A DNA stretch of 64,000 nt from Microbacterium sp. ACRRU. GTDB lineage: Bacteria; Actinomycetota; Actinomycetes; Actinomycetales; Microbacteriaceae. The translations under genes and the position numbers were made by a program. Location of the stretch: positions 1 to 64,000 of the forward strand of contig NZ_JAKRNI010000018.1 in NCBI RefSeq assembly GCF_022346945.1. The letters are read 5' to 3'. Below are positions 25,522-34,043 of this stretch, one piece after another. How positions within the stretch are numbered: position 1 is the stretch's first letter; every line of letters begins with the position of its first letter. The notes under the pieces were generated by a model, which saw nothing but the letters and a program-made list of their open reading frames with translations, did not search any database and had not been told where the DNA came from.

Positions 25522-26573
25522 CCGCCGATCGCGCTCATCGTGCGCTCGGGCTGGACGAAGTCGGCGCGCGCCAGCCCGACGCGGTCGGAACCGTGCGCGC
25601 GGGGCTTTCGCCACATGGCATCCCGCCAGATCTGCGCGAGACCCTCGTCGCTCGCGCCGTCGCGCAGCGCGGTGAGCAGATCGGTCTCCTCGTGCGAGAA
25701 CAGACACGAGCGGATGCGGCCGTCGGCGGTGACCCGCGTGCGCGTGCACGCGGCGCAGAACGGCTCGGTCACCGAGGAGATGATCCCGACGTGGCCCGCC
25801 AGCGTGCTGTGGCCGCGGCGCCGCACCTCCCACCGCTCGGCGGGGGCGGCGCCGCGCCCGCGCGGGTCGGGCGACAGGTCGAACACGTCCTCGAGGGCGC
25901 CGCGGATCTCGCGCGCGGGGACGACCTGCGTCTCGGTCCACGAGCGGTCGCCGTCGAGCGGCATGTCCTCGATGAACCGCATCTCGTAGCCGTGGGTGAC
26001 CGCCCAGTCCACGAGCGGCACGACCTCGGTGTCGTTGATGCCGCGCAGCAGCACCGCGTTGATCTTGATGGGGCCGAGGCCGGCGGCCTGGGCGGCGTCG
26101 AGCCCCGCGAGGACCTTGTCGAGGTGCGGGCGGCGGGTCAGCTCGGCGAAGGTTTCGGGGTGCAGCGTGTCCAGCGACGCGTTCAGTCGAGTGAGACCGG
26201 CATCCTTGAGGGCCTGCGCGCGACGGTCGAGCCCCACCGCGTTCGTCGTCATCGCGATCGGAAGGTCGGGGTGGTCGGCGCGGATGCGGCCGATGACGTC
26301 CTCGAGGTCTTTGCGGACGAGCGGTTCCCCGCCGGTCAGGCGCAACTCCTCGGCGCCGAGCTGGCGCACGGCGACCCGCACGATGCGCGCGATCTCCTCG
26401 CCGGTCATGAGCTGCTGCTGCGGCATCCAGGGCAGCCCCTCGGCAGGCATGCAGTACGTGCAGCGCAGGTTGCACTTGTCGATGACGGAGACGCGCAGGT
26501 CGCGGGCGACGCGCCCGAACCGGTCGAGCAACCCGCCCTCGCGGGGCGCCCCGGTCTCGCGCACGGCATCCAT
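25518..26573 (-). CDS. moaA: GTP 3',8-cyclase (radical SAM)
   Basis: A 351-residue radical-SAM enzyme that starts molybdenum cofactor synthesis from GTP. The N-terminal cluster motif is CNLRCTYC (about residues 34-41). LRLTGGEPLVRKDLE and TTNAVGLDRRA are SAM-site marks, and the C-terminal second cluster has FCAACTRTR and CLFSHEETD. The family's conserved GG tail is present at the extreme C-terminus. It is the first gene of the operon, with a TAGGCT box 6 bases before the ATG. Confidence 0.95.
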   Translation of the reverse strand: MDAVRETGAPREGGLLDRFGRVARDLRVSVIDKCNLRCTYCMPAEGLPWMPQQQLMTGEEIARIVRVAVRQLGAEELRLTGGEPLVRKDLEDVIGRIRADHPDLPIAMTTNAVGLDRRAQALKDAGLTRLNASLDTLHPETFAELTRRPHLDKVLAGLDAAQAAGLGPIKINAVLLRGINDTEVVPLVDWAVTHGYEMRFIEDMPLDGDRSWTETQVVPAREIRGALEDVFDLSPDPRGRGAAPAERWEVRRRGHSTLAGHVGIISSVTEPFCAACTRTRVTADGRIRSCLFSHEETDLLTALRDGASDEGLAQIWRDAMWRKPRAHGSDRVGLARADFVQPERTMSAIGG

Positions 26574-26579
26574 GCGACG

Positions 26580-26585
26580 AGCCTA
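26580..26585 (-). promoter_or_regulatory. -10 box for leaderless moaA operon
   Basis: TAGGCT on the minus strand ends 6 bases before the moaA ATG; no Shine-Dalgarno site lies between. It faces away from the TACCGT box of the TOBE regulator gene 47 bp further on. Confidence 0.6.
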
Positions 26586-26632
26586 GGCGAGTGGCGGCGG
26601 GCCGGGGGTCGCCGCCGTCGCGTCGGCGGCGA

Positions 26633-26638
26633 TACCGT
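26633..26638 (+). promoter_or_regulatory. -10 box for leaderless MerR/TOBE gene
   Basis: TACCGT ends 6 bases before the ATG at 26645. The 47 bp between this and the moaA box are almost pure G/C with short inverted GGCGGCG/CGCCGCC words, a possible site for the regulator itself. Confidence 0.5.
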
Positions 26639-26644
26639 CGTGCC

Positions 26645-27046
26645 ATGCCGCACACCTTCCGCATCGCGCAGGCCGCACGCCTGCTCGGGGTCAGCGACGA
26701 CACCGTGCGCCGCTGGGTCGACCAGGGTCTGCTTCCCACGACGGGCGCGACGCCCGTGGAGATTCCCGGTGAGGCGCTCGCCGCCCGCGCCGTCGCCCTC
26801 GCCGACGAACCCGAGGACCCCACCGGTGCCGTCTCCAGCGCGCGCAACCGCTTCGTCGGGATCGTCACGCGCGTACGTATCGACGGCGTGATGGCCCAGG
26901 TCGACCTGCAGTGCGGGCCGCACCGGATCGTGTCGCTCATGTCGGCCGAGGCGGCACGCGAACTCGCGCTCGTCCCGGGCGCGCTCGCCGTGGCATCCGT
27001 GAAGGCCACCGTCGTGACCGTGGAAACGCCGCGCGAGCGGATCTGA
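26645..27046 (+). CDS. Small MerR-type HTH protein with TOBE molybdate-binding domain
   Basis: 133 residues. Residues 1-50 form a MerR/excisionase-like HTH (FRIAQAARLLGVSDDTVRRW). Residues about 66-130 form a single TOBE/Mop domain (SARNRFVGIVTRVRIDGVMA and VPGALAVASVKATVV), which binds molybdate or tungstate. It is a likely ModE-like sensor that controls the divergent moa operon and the downstream modABC genes. The architecture is well known in actinobacteria, but the regulatory role here is inferred from domains and position. Confidence 0.85.
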   Translation: MPHTFRIAQAARLLGVSDDTVRRWVDQGLLPTTGATPVEIPGEALAARAVALADEPEDPTGAVSSARNRFVGIVTRVRIDGVMAQVDLQCGPHRIVSLMSAEAARELALVPGALAVASVKATVVTVETPRERI

Positions 27047-27114
27047 TCGCCCATCTGGTCCGCGGATGCGGAACAATGGATGCCGCGGCCCCGTGCCCGC
27101 GGAAAGGTCCCGCC

Positions 27115-27864
27115 ATGCGTCTCGCCCGTCTCGCACTGCCCCTCGCGGCCGTGCTGTCGATGACGGCGTGCGCTTCGGCGGTGCCCCCCGCCGCGGGCGA
27201 CGGGCCCACCGGAGTCGTGCAGGTGTACGCGGCGGCGTCGCTGCAGAGAGCGTTCGACGAGATCGCCGCGGCGTTCGAGGCCGCGCACCCGGGGGTGGAC
27301 GTCGTCTCCGTATACGACGGCTCGAGCACGCTGGCGACCCAGATCGGCCAGGGCGCCCCGGCCGACGTCTTCGCATCCGCCGACGAGGACACCATGGCCA
27401 GGATCGGCGATCTCGCCGTGGATGCCCGGATCTTCGCGGCGAACACTCTCGTCATCGCGGTCCCGGCGGGCAATCCGGGCGGCGTCACCGGCCTCGCCGA
27501 TCTGACCCGCGTGACGACGGTGCTCTGCGCGGCCGCGGTCCCGTGCGGGTCGGCGTCGGCGACGCTCCTGGCGCAGGCCGACGTGTCGGTGACGCCGGTG
27601 AGCGAGGAGCAGAACGTCACCGCGGTGCTCGCGAAGGTCGAGGCGGGCGACGCACAGGCAGGCCTGGTCTACGCCACCGACGCCGCCGGTCGCGGCGATG
27701 TCGAGGTCATCGTCCCGGAGGGGGCCGAGGGCGTGGTCAACCGCTACCCGATCTCCGCGCTCCGCGATGCCGCCAACCCCGGGGGTGCGGAGGCGTTCAC
27801 CGCGTTCGTGCTGTCACCGCAGGGGCAGGGCATCCTCGCCGACGCGGGATTCCGCGCCCCATGA
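27115..27864 (+). CDS. modA: Molybdate ABC transporter substrate-binding lipoprotein
   Basis: 249 residues. A lipoprotein signal ends MTAC with Cys19. The mature part is typical ModA: VQVYAAASLQRAFDEIAAAFE, YDGSSTLATQIGQGAPADVFAS, and VYATDAAGRGDVEVI. Ser and Tyr/Ala backbone positions for oxyanion binding are in the expected places. GGAAAGG lies 7 bases before the ATG. It overlaps modB by 4 bases. Confidence 0.93.
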   Translation: MRLARLALPLAAVLSMTACASAVPPAAGDGPTGVVQVYAAASLQRAFDEIAAAFEAAHPGVDVVSVYDGSSTLATQIGQGAPADVFASADEDTMARIGDLAVDARIFAANTLVIAVPAGNPGGVTGLADLTRVTTVLCAAAVPCGSASATLLAQADVSVTPVSEEQNVTAVLAKVEAGDAQAGLVYATDAAGRGDVEVIVPEGAEGVVNRYPISALRDAANPGGAEAFTAFVLSPQGQGILADAGFRAP

Positions 27865-28643
27865 CCGGGGGCGGGTACGTTCCGCGCTGGCTCGTGGTGC
27901 CGGCGCTGGCGGGCTTGGCATTCCTCCTCATCCCCCTCGCGGCGCTCATCGGGCGCGTCGAGTGGGGCACCCTGTGGGCGGATGTGACCTCGGATGCCGC
28001 CCGCTCGGCGCTGCTGCTGTCGGTGGCCACGGGGGCCGCGGCCACCGCGGTGTGCGCCGGTGTCGGCATCCCGCTCGCCGTCCTCATCGCCCGCAGCTCC
28101 CGTCGCACTGCGGCGGTGTTGCGCGCGCTCGTGACCGTGCCGCTCGTGCTGCCGCCCATGGTCGGCGGCGTCGCGCTGTTGTACCTCTTCGGCCGCAGCG
28201 GATGGCTGGGCGGCCTCGGGCTCGCCTTCACCACGACGGCCGTCGTGCTCGCCCAGGTCTTCGTCGCCCTGCCGTTCCTCGTGCTCGCCGTCGAGGGGGC
28301 GCTGCGCAGCACCGGGGTGGACTTCGAGCGCGCCGCCGCGTCGCTCGGTGCGAGCCGCGGCACGATCCTGCGGCGCGTGACGCTGCCGCTCGCCGCCCCC
28401 GGGATCGTCGCCGGAGTCGTCCTGTGCTTCGCCCGGGCGATCGGCGAGTTCGGCGCGACCGCCCTGTTCGCCGGCAATCGTCCCGGTGTGACGCAGACGA
28501 TGCCGCTGGCGATCTACACCGCGTTTAACGGCGGCGGCGTGGCCGAGGGCACCGCGGTGGCACTCGCTCTGCTGCTGCTGGTCACGGCGATCGCCGTCCT
28601 CCTGCTGGTGCGCGGGTGGCGCCCGTCGGCGGGCGCGTCGTGA
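27861..28643 (+). CDS. modB: Molybdate ABC transporter permease
   Basis: A 260-residue inner-membrane permease with five to six helices. Family marks are VLPPMVGGVALLYLFGR and the coupling loop FERAAASLGASRGTILRRVT, then CFARAIGEFGATALFAGN, which is highly diagnostic of ModB. It overlaps both modA and modC by 4 bases. Confidence 0.94.
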   Translation: MTGGGYVPRWLVVPALAGLAFLLIPLAALIGRVEWGTLWADVTSDAARSALLLSVATGAAATAVCAGVGIPLAVLIARSSRRTAAVLRALVTVPLVLPPMVGGVALLYLFGRSGWLGGLGLAFTTTAVVLAQVFVALPFLVLAVEGALRSTGVDFERAAASLGASRGTILRRVTLPLAAPGIVAGVVLCFARAIGEFGATALFAGNRPGVTQTMPLAIYTAFNGGGVAEGTAVALALLLLVTAIAVLLLVRGWRPSAGAS

Positions 28644-29689
28644 CCGCCGCGCTCTCGGCGCACATCGTCGTGCGGCGTCGCGCCTTCGTCGTCGACGTCG
28701 GCTTCGACGTGGCGCCCGGTGAGACGCTCGCGATCATGGGGCGCAGCGGCGCGGGGAAATCGACGCTGCTCCAGGTCCTCGCCGGGCTTCAGCCGCTCGA
28801 CGCGGGGGAGGTGTCGCTGGATGACCGCGTGCTGGACCGTGCCGCAGCTCCTCGCGTGCGTACCGCCCCGATGCATCGGGGCATCGTGCTCCTCGACCAG
28901 GACGCACGCTTGTTCCCGCACCTCTCCGTCCGCGAGAACGTGGCCTTCGGTCCGCGCGCCGCCGGCGTGGACCGTGGGACCGCTCGGGACCGGGCGGAGG
29001 AGTGGCTCGCCCGCGTAGGGCTGCCCGGGACCGGTGAGCGTCCTCCGGCGACCCTCTCCGGCGGGGAACAGCAGCGTGTCGCGGTCGCGCGCGCCCTCGC
29101 GGCCCGACCGCGTGCGGTGCTGCTGGACGAACCCCTCGTCGCCCTCGACCCCGTCACCGCCGCCGAGATCCGGGCCATGCTGCGCGAGGCGCTGAGCGGC
29201 GTCACCGCGGTCGCCGTCACGCACGACGCCGTGGACGCCGCCGCTCTCGCCGACCGGCTGCTCATCATCGAAGAGGGCAGGGCCACCCAGGGGGGTGCGG
29301 TGGCCGACGTGCTGCGCGCTCCGGCCACCGATGTCGCGGCGCGCATCGCCGGACTGGAGCGTCTCGTCGGTCGTGCCGCGCGCGGCGGCTGGACGAGCGA
29401 CGCCGTGCGGCTGGAGTCGTCGGATGCCGCCTCCCGCTCGCTCGCCGCGAACGAGGGGCGCTCGATGGCCGCGGTGTTCCGGGCCTCCGATGTCCGCATC
29501 GGCGGGGCGGCGGTCAACGCCTGGTCCGCGCGCGTGGAACGACTGGAGCCGACCCCGTCGGGGGTGCGGGTCGTCACCTCGCGCGGAGCCGCCGAGGTCG
29601 AGCCGGTCGACGCGACCGGGCTTCGCCGCGATGACGACGTGATGCTCTCGATCGCTCCGGATCGCGTGCGGTTCGTCCCGGCATCCTGA
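28640..29689 (+). CDS. modC: Molybdate ABC transporter ATP-binding protein
   Basis: A 349-residue ATPase. Walker A is GRSGAGKST, the signature is LSGGEQQRVAVARAL, Walker B is AVLLDEPLVALD, and the H-loop is VTHD. The C-terminal 70 residues form a TOBE regulatory domain (NAWSARVERLEPTPSGVRVV). The chosen GTG at 28640 overlaps the modB stop (GTGA). It powers molybdate import for the neighbouring cofactor pathway. It ends 5 bases before the convergent cydC stop. Confidence 0.92.
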   Translation: MTAALSAHIVVRRRAFVVDVGFDVAPGETLAIMGRSGAGKSTLLQVLAGLQPLDAGEVSLDDRVLDRAAAPRVRTAPMHRGIVLLDQDARLFPHLSVRENVAFGPRAAGVDRGTARDRAEEWLARVGLPGTGERPPATLSGGEQQRVAVARALAARPRAVLLDEPLVALDPVTAAEIRAMLREALSGVTAVAVTHDAVDAAALADRLLIIEEGRATQGGAVADVLRAPATDVAARIAGLERLVGRAARGGWTSDAVRLESSDAASRSLAANEGRSMAAVFRASDVRIGGAAVNAWSARVERLEPTPSGVRVVTSRGAAEVEPVDATGLRRDDDVMLSIAPDRVRFVPAS

Positions 29690-29694
29690 TCGGT

Positions 29695-31383
29695 TCAGCT
29701 CGCCACGACCCGGCCCTCTTCCAGGCGCACGGTCCGGTCCACGAGGTTCTCGGGCACCTCGACGTGCGAGATCAGGACGACCGCACGCGCGTCGTCGACC
29801 GCGCCGAGCAGATCGCGCAGAAGGGCGTCGGATGCCGCGGGGTCCACGCCCGCGGTGGGCTCGTCGAGCACCAGCACGGGGAATCCGCGCAGCAGGGCGC
29901 GCGCGAGGGCCAGGCGCTGGGCCTGGCCTCCCGAGACGAGGGCGCCCCGGTCGCCGACGGGAGCGTCCAGGCCCCCGCGCTCGCCGATCCACGTGTCGAG
30001 TCCGACGCGCTCGAGGACGCGGCGCAGGTCGGCGTCGGTGGCGTCGTCACGGGCGAAGAGCAGATTCTGGCGCACCGACTCGTCGAACAGATACGGGGAC
30101 TGCTCGACCAGGCCGACGGTGCGGCGCAGGTCGTCGCCCGCGAGGGAGCGCGCCTCGATGCCGCCGATCGTGTACGAGCCGTCGTAGTCGAGGAAGCGGA
30201 CCAGGACGTGCGCGAGCGTGGTCTTGCCGGCGCCACTCGGACCGGTGACGAGGACGCGTTCGCCGGGTCCGACGCGCAGGGTGACGTCAGCGATGCGCCC
30301 CGGGTCGTCGGCATCCGCGTCGCTGCGCGCGGGCCAATGCGCGGCGACGTCGCGCAGCTCAAGACCGGCCCCCAGCAAGGGTGCCTCGCCCCGCGCGGCG
30401 GGCTCGTGACGGGGGAGACCGTCGGGAATCTCGGCGGGCACCGCGTCCGCGATGCGCTCGGCTGCCGCCCGCACCTGGCGCCACGACGCCAAGGCCAGCG
30501 GCACCGGTCCGAACACCTCGAAGACCGCCATCGGCAGCAGGACCACCACGGCCAGGCCCGGCCCCGAGAGCGTGCCACCGGTGACGGCCGGGGCGGCCAC
30601 GACGAGGGCGAAGAGGGAAGCGAGGCCGGCGAGTACGGAAACCGTGCCGGAGGTGAGACCCTGGGCGGCACCGCGGCGCACGACCGCGCGTCGAAGCGCT
30701 CGGTCGGCGGAGCGAACGCGTTCTTTCGCCGCGTCGAGCGCTCCGTAGGCGGTCAACACGTCGAGGTTGGTCAGCAGGTCGTGGACCGCATCGGCGACTG
30801 CGCCGCGGAGCGGTGCGATGGCACGTTCGGCCCGCGCCCCCGCCGCCCATCCGACCGCCACCGACACCGCGAACGCCCCGGCCAGGCACGCCAGGAGCGT
30901 CAGCGCGGCCGGCCACGACACCAGGGCCGTGAACGCGACGGCCGCGAGCGAGGTGATCCCGGCGACGGACAGCGGGAGAACGACGCGCAACGGGAGGTTC
31001 TGCAGCTCCTCGACGTCGTCGACGACGCTCGACAGCAACCCACCGCGTCGCGCGCGACCGAGACCGTCTGGTGCGAGGGGCACCAGGTCGCGCACGAGGT
31101 CGGCTCGCACGACCGCGAGTCGTTCGAGCGCGGCGTCGTGCCCGGTGAGTCGCTCGAGGTAGCGGAAGACGCCGCGCGACAGCGCGAAGGCGCGCACGCC
31201 CACGACCGCGGCGGACAGATACATCACCAAGGGCTGTTCGGCCGCGCGTGCGATCAACCACGCGCTCGCCGCGAGCAGAGCCACCGCGCTCGCCGCGGTG
31301 CCGAAACCCGACAGCACCGCGGGGGCGAACCGCCGGCGCGTCGGCATAGCGGAGGCCAGGATGCCGCGAACCCGGGCGTTCAC
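29695..31383 (-). CDS. cydC: Thiol reductant ABC exporter subunit CydC
   Basis: A 562-residue half-transporter with six membrane helices (residues about 15-310) and an ATPase domain: Walker A VTGPSGAGKTT, signature VSGGQAQRLALARAL, Walker B VLVLDEPTAGVD. With CydD it exports glutathione/cysteine-type reductants, or otherwise supports assembly of cytochrome bd. The GTG start at 31383 overlaps the cydD stop (GTGA). It is last in the cydABDC operon. Confidence 0.9.
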   Translation of the reverse strand: MNARVRGILASAMPTRRRFAPAVLSGFGTAASAVALLAASAWLIARAAEQPLVMYLSAAVVGVRAFALSRGVFRYLERLTGHDAALERLAVVRADLVRDLVPLAPDGLGRARRGGLLSSVVDDVEELQNLPLRVVLPLSVAGITSLAAVAFTALVSWPAALTLLACLAGAFAVSVAVGWAAGARAERAIAPLRGAVADAVHDLLTNLDVLTAYGALDAAKERVRSADRALRRAVVRRGAAQGLTSGTVSVLAGLASLFALVVAAPAVTGGTLSGPGLAVVVLLPMAVFEVFGPVPLALASWRQVRAAAERIADAVPAEIPDGLPRHEPAARGEAPLLGAGLELRDVAAHWPARSDADADDPGRIADVTLRVGPGERVLVTGPSGAGKTTLAHVLVRFLDYDGSYTIGGIEARSLAGDDLRRTVGLVEQSPYLFDESVRQNLLFARDDATDADLRRVLERVGLDTWIGERGGLDAPVGDRGALVSGGQAQRLALARALLRGFPVLVLDEPTAGVDPAASDALLRDLLGAVDDARAVVLISHVEVPENLVDRTVRLEEGRVVAS

Positions 31384-33005
31384 GCGCGTGCTCCCAGCTC
31401 GACGACCCGGTCGGCGATCTCGCGGGCGGAGAGCCGGTGCGACACCAGGAGCACGCCCGCACCGCCGTCGGCCTCGGCGCGCAGGGTGCGCCAGAGGTGA
31501 GCCTCGGTTGCGGCATCCAGGGCGCTCGAGGGCTCGTCGAGGACGAGGATGCGGGCGCCCGCGACGCGTGAACGGTACAGGGCACGCGCGACCGCGACGC
31601 GTTGCGCCTGCCCGCCGGACAAGCCTGCGCCCCCCGCGCCGAGCGGCGTGGCGGGGTCGAGGTCGGCGGCACCGGCGTCGGCCAATGCCTGTGCGATCTC
31701 GCGGGCGTCCGCGGGAGAGCCGAGAGCGATATTCTCGGCGACGGTGCCCGACACCAGGCCGGGTCGCTGCCCCGCCCACGCCACGACCTCGCGAGCGTGC
31801 GCGACCGGGCAGCCGTCGACGCGCACTTCGCCCTCATGTTCGGCGTAGCCGAGGATCGCGGCGACCAGGCTTGACTTGCCGACGCCGCTCGGACCACTCA
31901 GCAGCACGACGTCACCGGGTCCGATCGACAGCGAGATCCGTGGCATCCGGTGCGCCCCGCGCGCGACGAGGACATCGTCGAGCTCGAGGGACGTGCCCGC
32001 ACCGCCCGCATCGGCCCGCGGCCGCTCGGCCGTGCGCGCCGAATCCAGCGCGTCGAAGATCTCCTCGGTCGCGGCGACGCCCTCGGCGGCGGCGTGGAAC
32101 TGCACGCCCACCTGGCGGATGGGCAGGTACGCCTCGGGAGCGAGCAGCAGGACGAAGAGCCCCACGAGCAGGCTCAGGTCTCCCGCGAGCAGCCGGAACC
32201 CGATGGTCACGGCGATGATGGCGACCGAGATGGATGCCAGGAACTCCAGCGCGAAGCCCGACAGGAACGACACGCGCAGCACCGTCATCGTCTCGCGCTT
32301 GTAGTCACGGGTGACGCGTTCGATCGTGTCGGCGGCGCGGTGCTCGCGTCCGAAGGCCTTGAGGGTCCCCAGGCCCTCGACGGTGTCGGCGAAACGCGCC
32401 GCGAGGCGACCGAGTGTGCCGTACTGCTTCTTCTGCACGGTGCGGGTCGCGAGTCCGATGAGCACCATGAACACGGGGATGAGTGGCAGGGTCAGCACGA
32501 CGATGAGCCCGGACAGCGGATCGGCCAGGGTGATCGCCCCGATCAGGATCGGCGTCGTCACCGCGGTCGCCACCAGCTGCGGGAGGTAGCGGCTGAAGTA
32601 GGAGTCGAGCGCCTCGAGGCCGTGCCCGGCCGTCACCGATAGGGAGGCGGCGTTGCGCCGCGCGAGCCAACCGGGGCCGAGCGCGGCGACGGCGGACAGC
32701 AGCCGTTCCCTCAGCTGCAGGGAGGCGGCGGCGGCGCCGCGAGCCGCGACGCGTTCGGACGCCGCCACGAGCAGACCGCGCAGCACCACGAGCGCCGCCG
32801 CAGCGGCGATGGCTGCGGAGAGCTCTGCGAGGGGGCGTCCATCGATCGCACCCACGAGAGCGGAGGTGAGCGCCCACGCGAAGCCGACGACGACCCCCGT
32901 CTGGGCGAGGACGATCGCCGCACTCACCGCGAAGAAGCCGCGGGAGGCGGTGGCGTACCGCACCAGTCGGGGGTCGACGGGGCGCACCCGTGTCGTGTCG
33001 GTCAA
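31380..33005 (-). CDS. cydD: Thiol reductant ABC exporter subunit CydD
   Basis: 541 residues: a six-helix transmembrane domain, then an ATPase domain with LLSGPSGVGKSSL, LSGGQAQRVAVARAL and ILVLDEPSSALD. It pairs with CydC. I chose the TTG at 33005 (peptide LTDTTRVRPVDPRLVRY) because it overlaps the cydB stop in the same 4-base style seen throughout the operon. A GTG six codons later is the alternative. The much longer open frame upstream overlaps cydB and is not real. Confidence 0.86.
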   Translation of the reverse strand: MTDTTRVRPVDPRLVRYATASRGFFAVSAAIVLAQTGVVVGFAWALTSALVGAIDGRPLAELSAAIAAAAALVVLRGLLVAASERVAARGAAAASLQLRERLLSAVAALGPGWLARRNAASLSVTAGHGLEALDSYFSRYLPQLVATAVTTPILIGAITLADPLSGLIVVLTLPLIPVFMVLIGLATRTVQKKQYGTLGRLAARFADTVEGLGTLKAFGREHRAADTIERVTRDYKRETMTVLRVSFLSGFALEFLASISVAIIAVTIGFRLLAGDLSLLVGLFVLLLAPEAYLPIRQVGVQFHAAAEGVAATEEIFDALDSARTAERPRADAGGAGTSLELDDVLVARGAHRMPRISLSIGPGDVVLLSGPSGVGKSSLVAAILGYAEHEGEVRVDGCPVAHAREVVAWAGQRPGLVSGTVAENIALGSPADAREIAQALADAGAADLDPATPLGAGGAGLSGGQAQRVAVARALYRSRVAGARILVLDEPSSALDAATEAHLWRTLRAEADGGAGVLLVSHRLSAREIADRVVELGARA

Positions 33006-34033
33006 TGCGCCACCAGCGCGGCCTTCTCGATCCGTGCGCGCGTGACGCGCTTGCGGAACACCCAGTACGTCCAGCCCTGGTACGCGAGCACGACCGGCAG
33101 GAAGATCAACGCCGCCCAGCTCATGATGGTCAGGGTGTAGTCGGTGCTCGAGGCGTTCTCGATGGTGAGGCTCGAGCCGGCCTCCAGCGTCGACGGCATG
33201 ACGTTGGGGAACAGCGCGAAGAACAGCGCCGCGACGGCGGTGACGATGGTGACCGCGCCGAGGGTGAAGGCGGTGCCTTCGCGATCGCGGAGGTTCGCCA
33301 CCCACGAGCCGATGAGCGTCAGTGCGGCGATGCCGGACAGCGCCACCACACCCAGCAGCAGCGGGGCCTCGTTGTTCGCGGCCTGCAGGATCGTCCAGGC
33401 GAGGAACACCGCGGCGGCCACGATCGTGAGCAGCCCGGACGTCTTCGCCAGCGCGCGGGCGTCGCTGCGGACCTGCCCGTCGGTCTTCAGTGCGACGAAG
33501 TAGACGCCGTGGGTGAAGAACAGCAGGAGCGTCACGACGCCGCCGAGCAGGCCGTAGGGGTTGAGGAGCGTGAAGAGCGTGCCGACGTACTCGTGGTCGG
33601 CATCCAGGGGGACTCCCTGCACGATGTTCGCGAAGGCGACACCCCACAGCAGCGCGGGCACGGCCGACCCGACGACGATCATGCGGTCGAAGCCGCGCTT
33701 CCACTTCAACGACTCCCGCTGATGGCGGTACTCGAACGACACTCCCCGGGCGATCAGCGCGAGCAGGATGAGGAGCAGCGGCAGGTAGAACCCGCTGAAG
33801 AGCGTGGCGTACCACTCGGGGAACGAGGCGAACAGCGCGGCGCCGGCGACGATCACCCACGTCTCGTTGAGGTCCCACACGGGGCCGATCGTGTTGATGA
33901 TCTGACGGCGGGCGATGTCGTCCTTGCCGAGGAACGGCAGCGACATGCCCACGCCGAAGTCGAACCCGTCGAGGACGAAGTACCCGATGAAGAGGAATCC
34001 GACGATCCAGAACCAGAGATATGCGAGGTCCAT
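33002..34033 (-). CDS. cydB: Cytochrome d ubiquinol oxidase subunit II
   Basis: A 343-residue membrane subunit of cytochrome bd oxidase, with about eight helices. The N-terminus LAYLWFWIVGFLFIGYFVLD and DGFDFGVGM, plus GPVWDLNETWVIVAGAALFA, are typical. AGGAG partly overlaps the cydA TAG stop and lies 7 bases before the ATG. The oxidase gives high-affinity, non-proton-pumping oxygen respiration. Confidence 0.95.
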   Translation of the reverse strand: MDLAYLWFWIVGFLFIGYFVLDGFDFGVGMSLPFLGKDDIARRQIINTIGPVWDLNETWVIVAGAALFASFPEWYATLFSGFYLPLLLILLALIARGVSFEYRHQRESLKWKRGFDRMIVVGSAVPALLWGVAFANIVQGVPLDADHEYVGTLFTLLNPYGLLGGVVTLLLFFTHGVYFVALKTDGQVRSDARALAKTSGLLTIVAAAVFLAWTILQAANNEAPLLLGVVALSGIAALTLIGSWVANLRDREGTAFTLGAVTIVTAVAALFFALFPNVMPSTLEAGSSLTIENASSTDYTLTIMSWAALIFLPVVLAYQGWTYWVFRKRVTRARIEKAALVAH

Positions 34034-34043
34034 GACTGTGCTC

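Noticed and set aside
29764-31500. A 578-codon open frame on the plus strand
   Set aside because: Antisense to cydC, which has all ABC motifs; the product has shadow-type composition.
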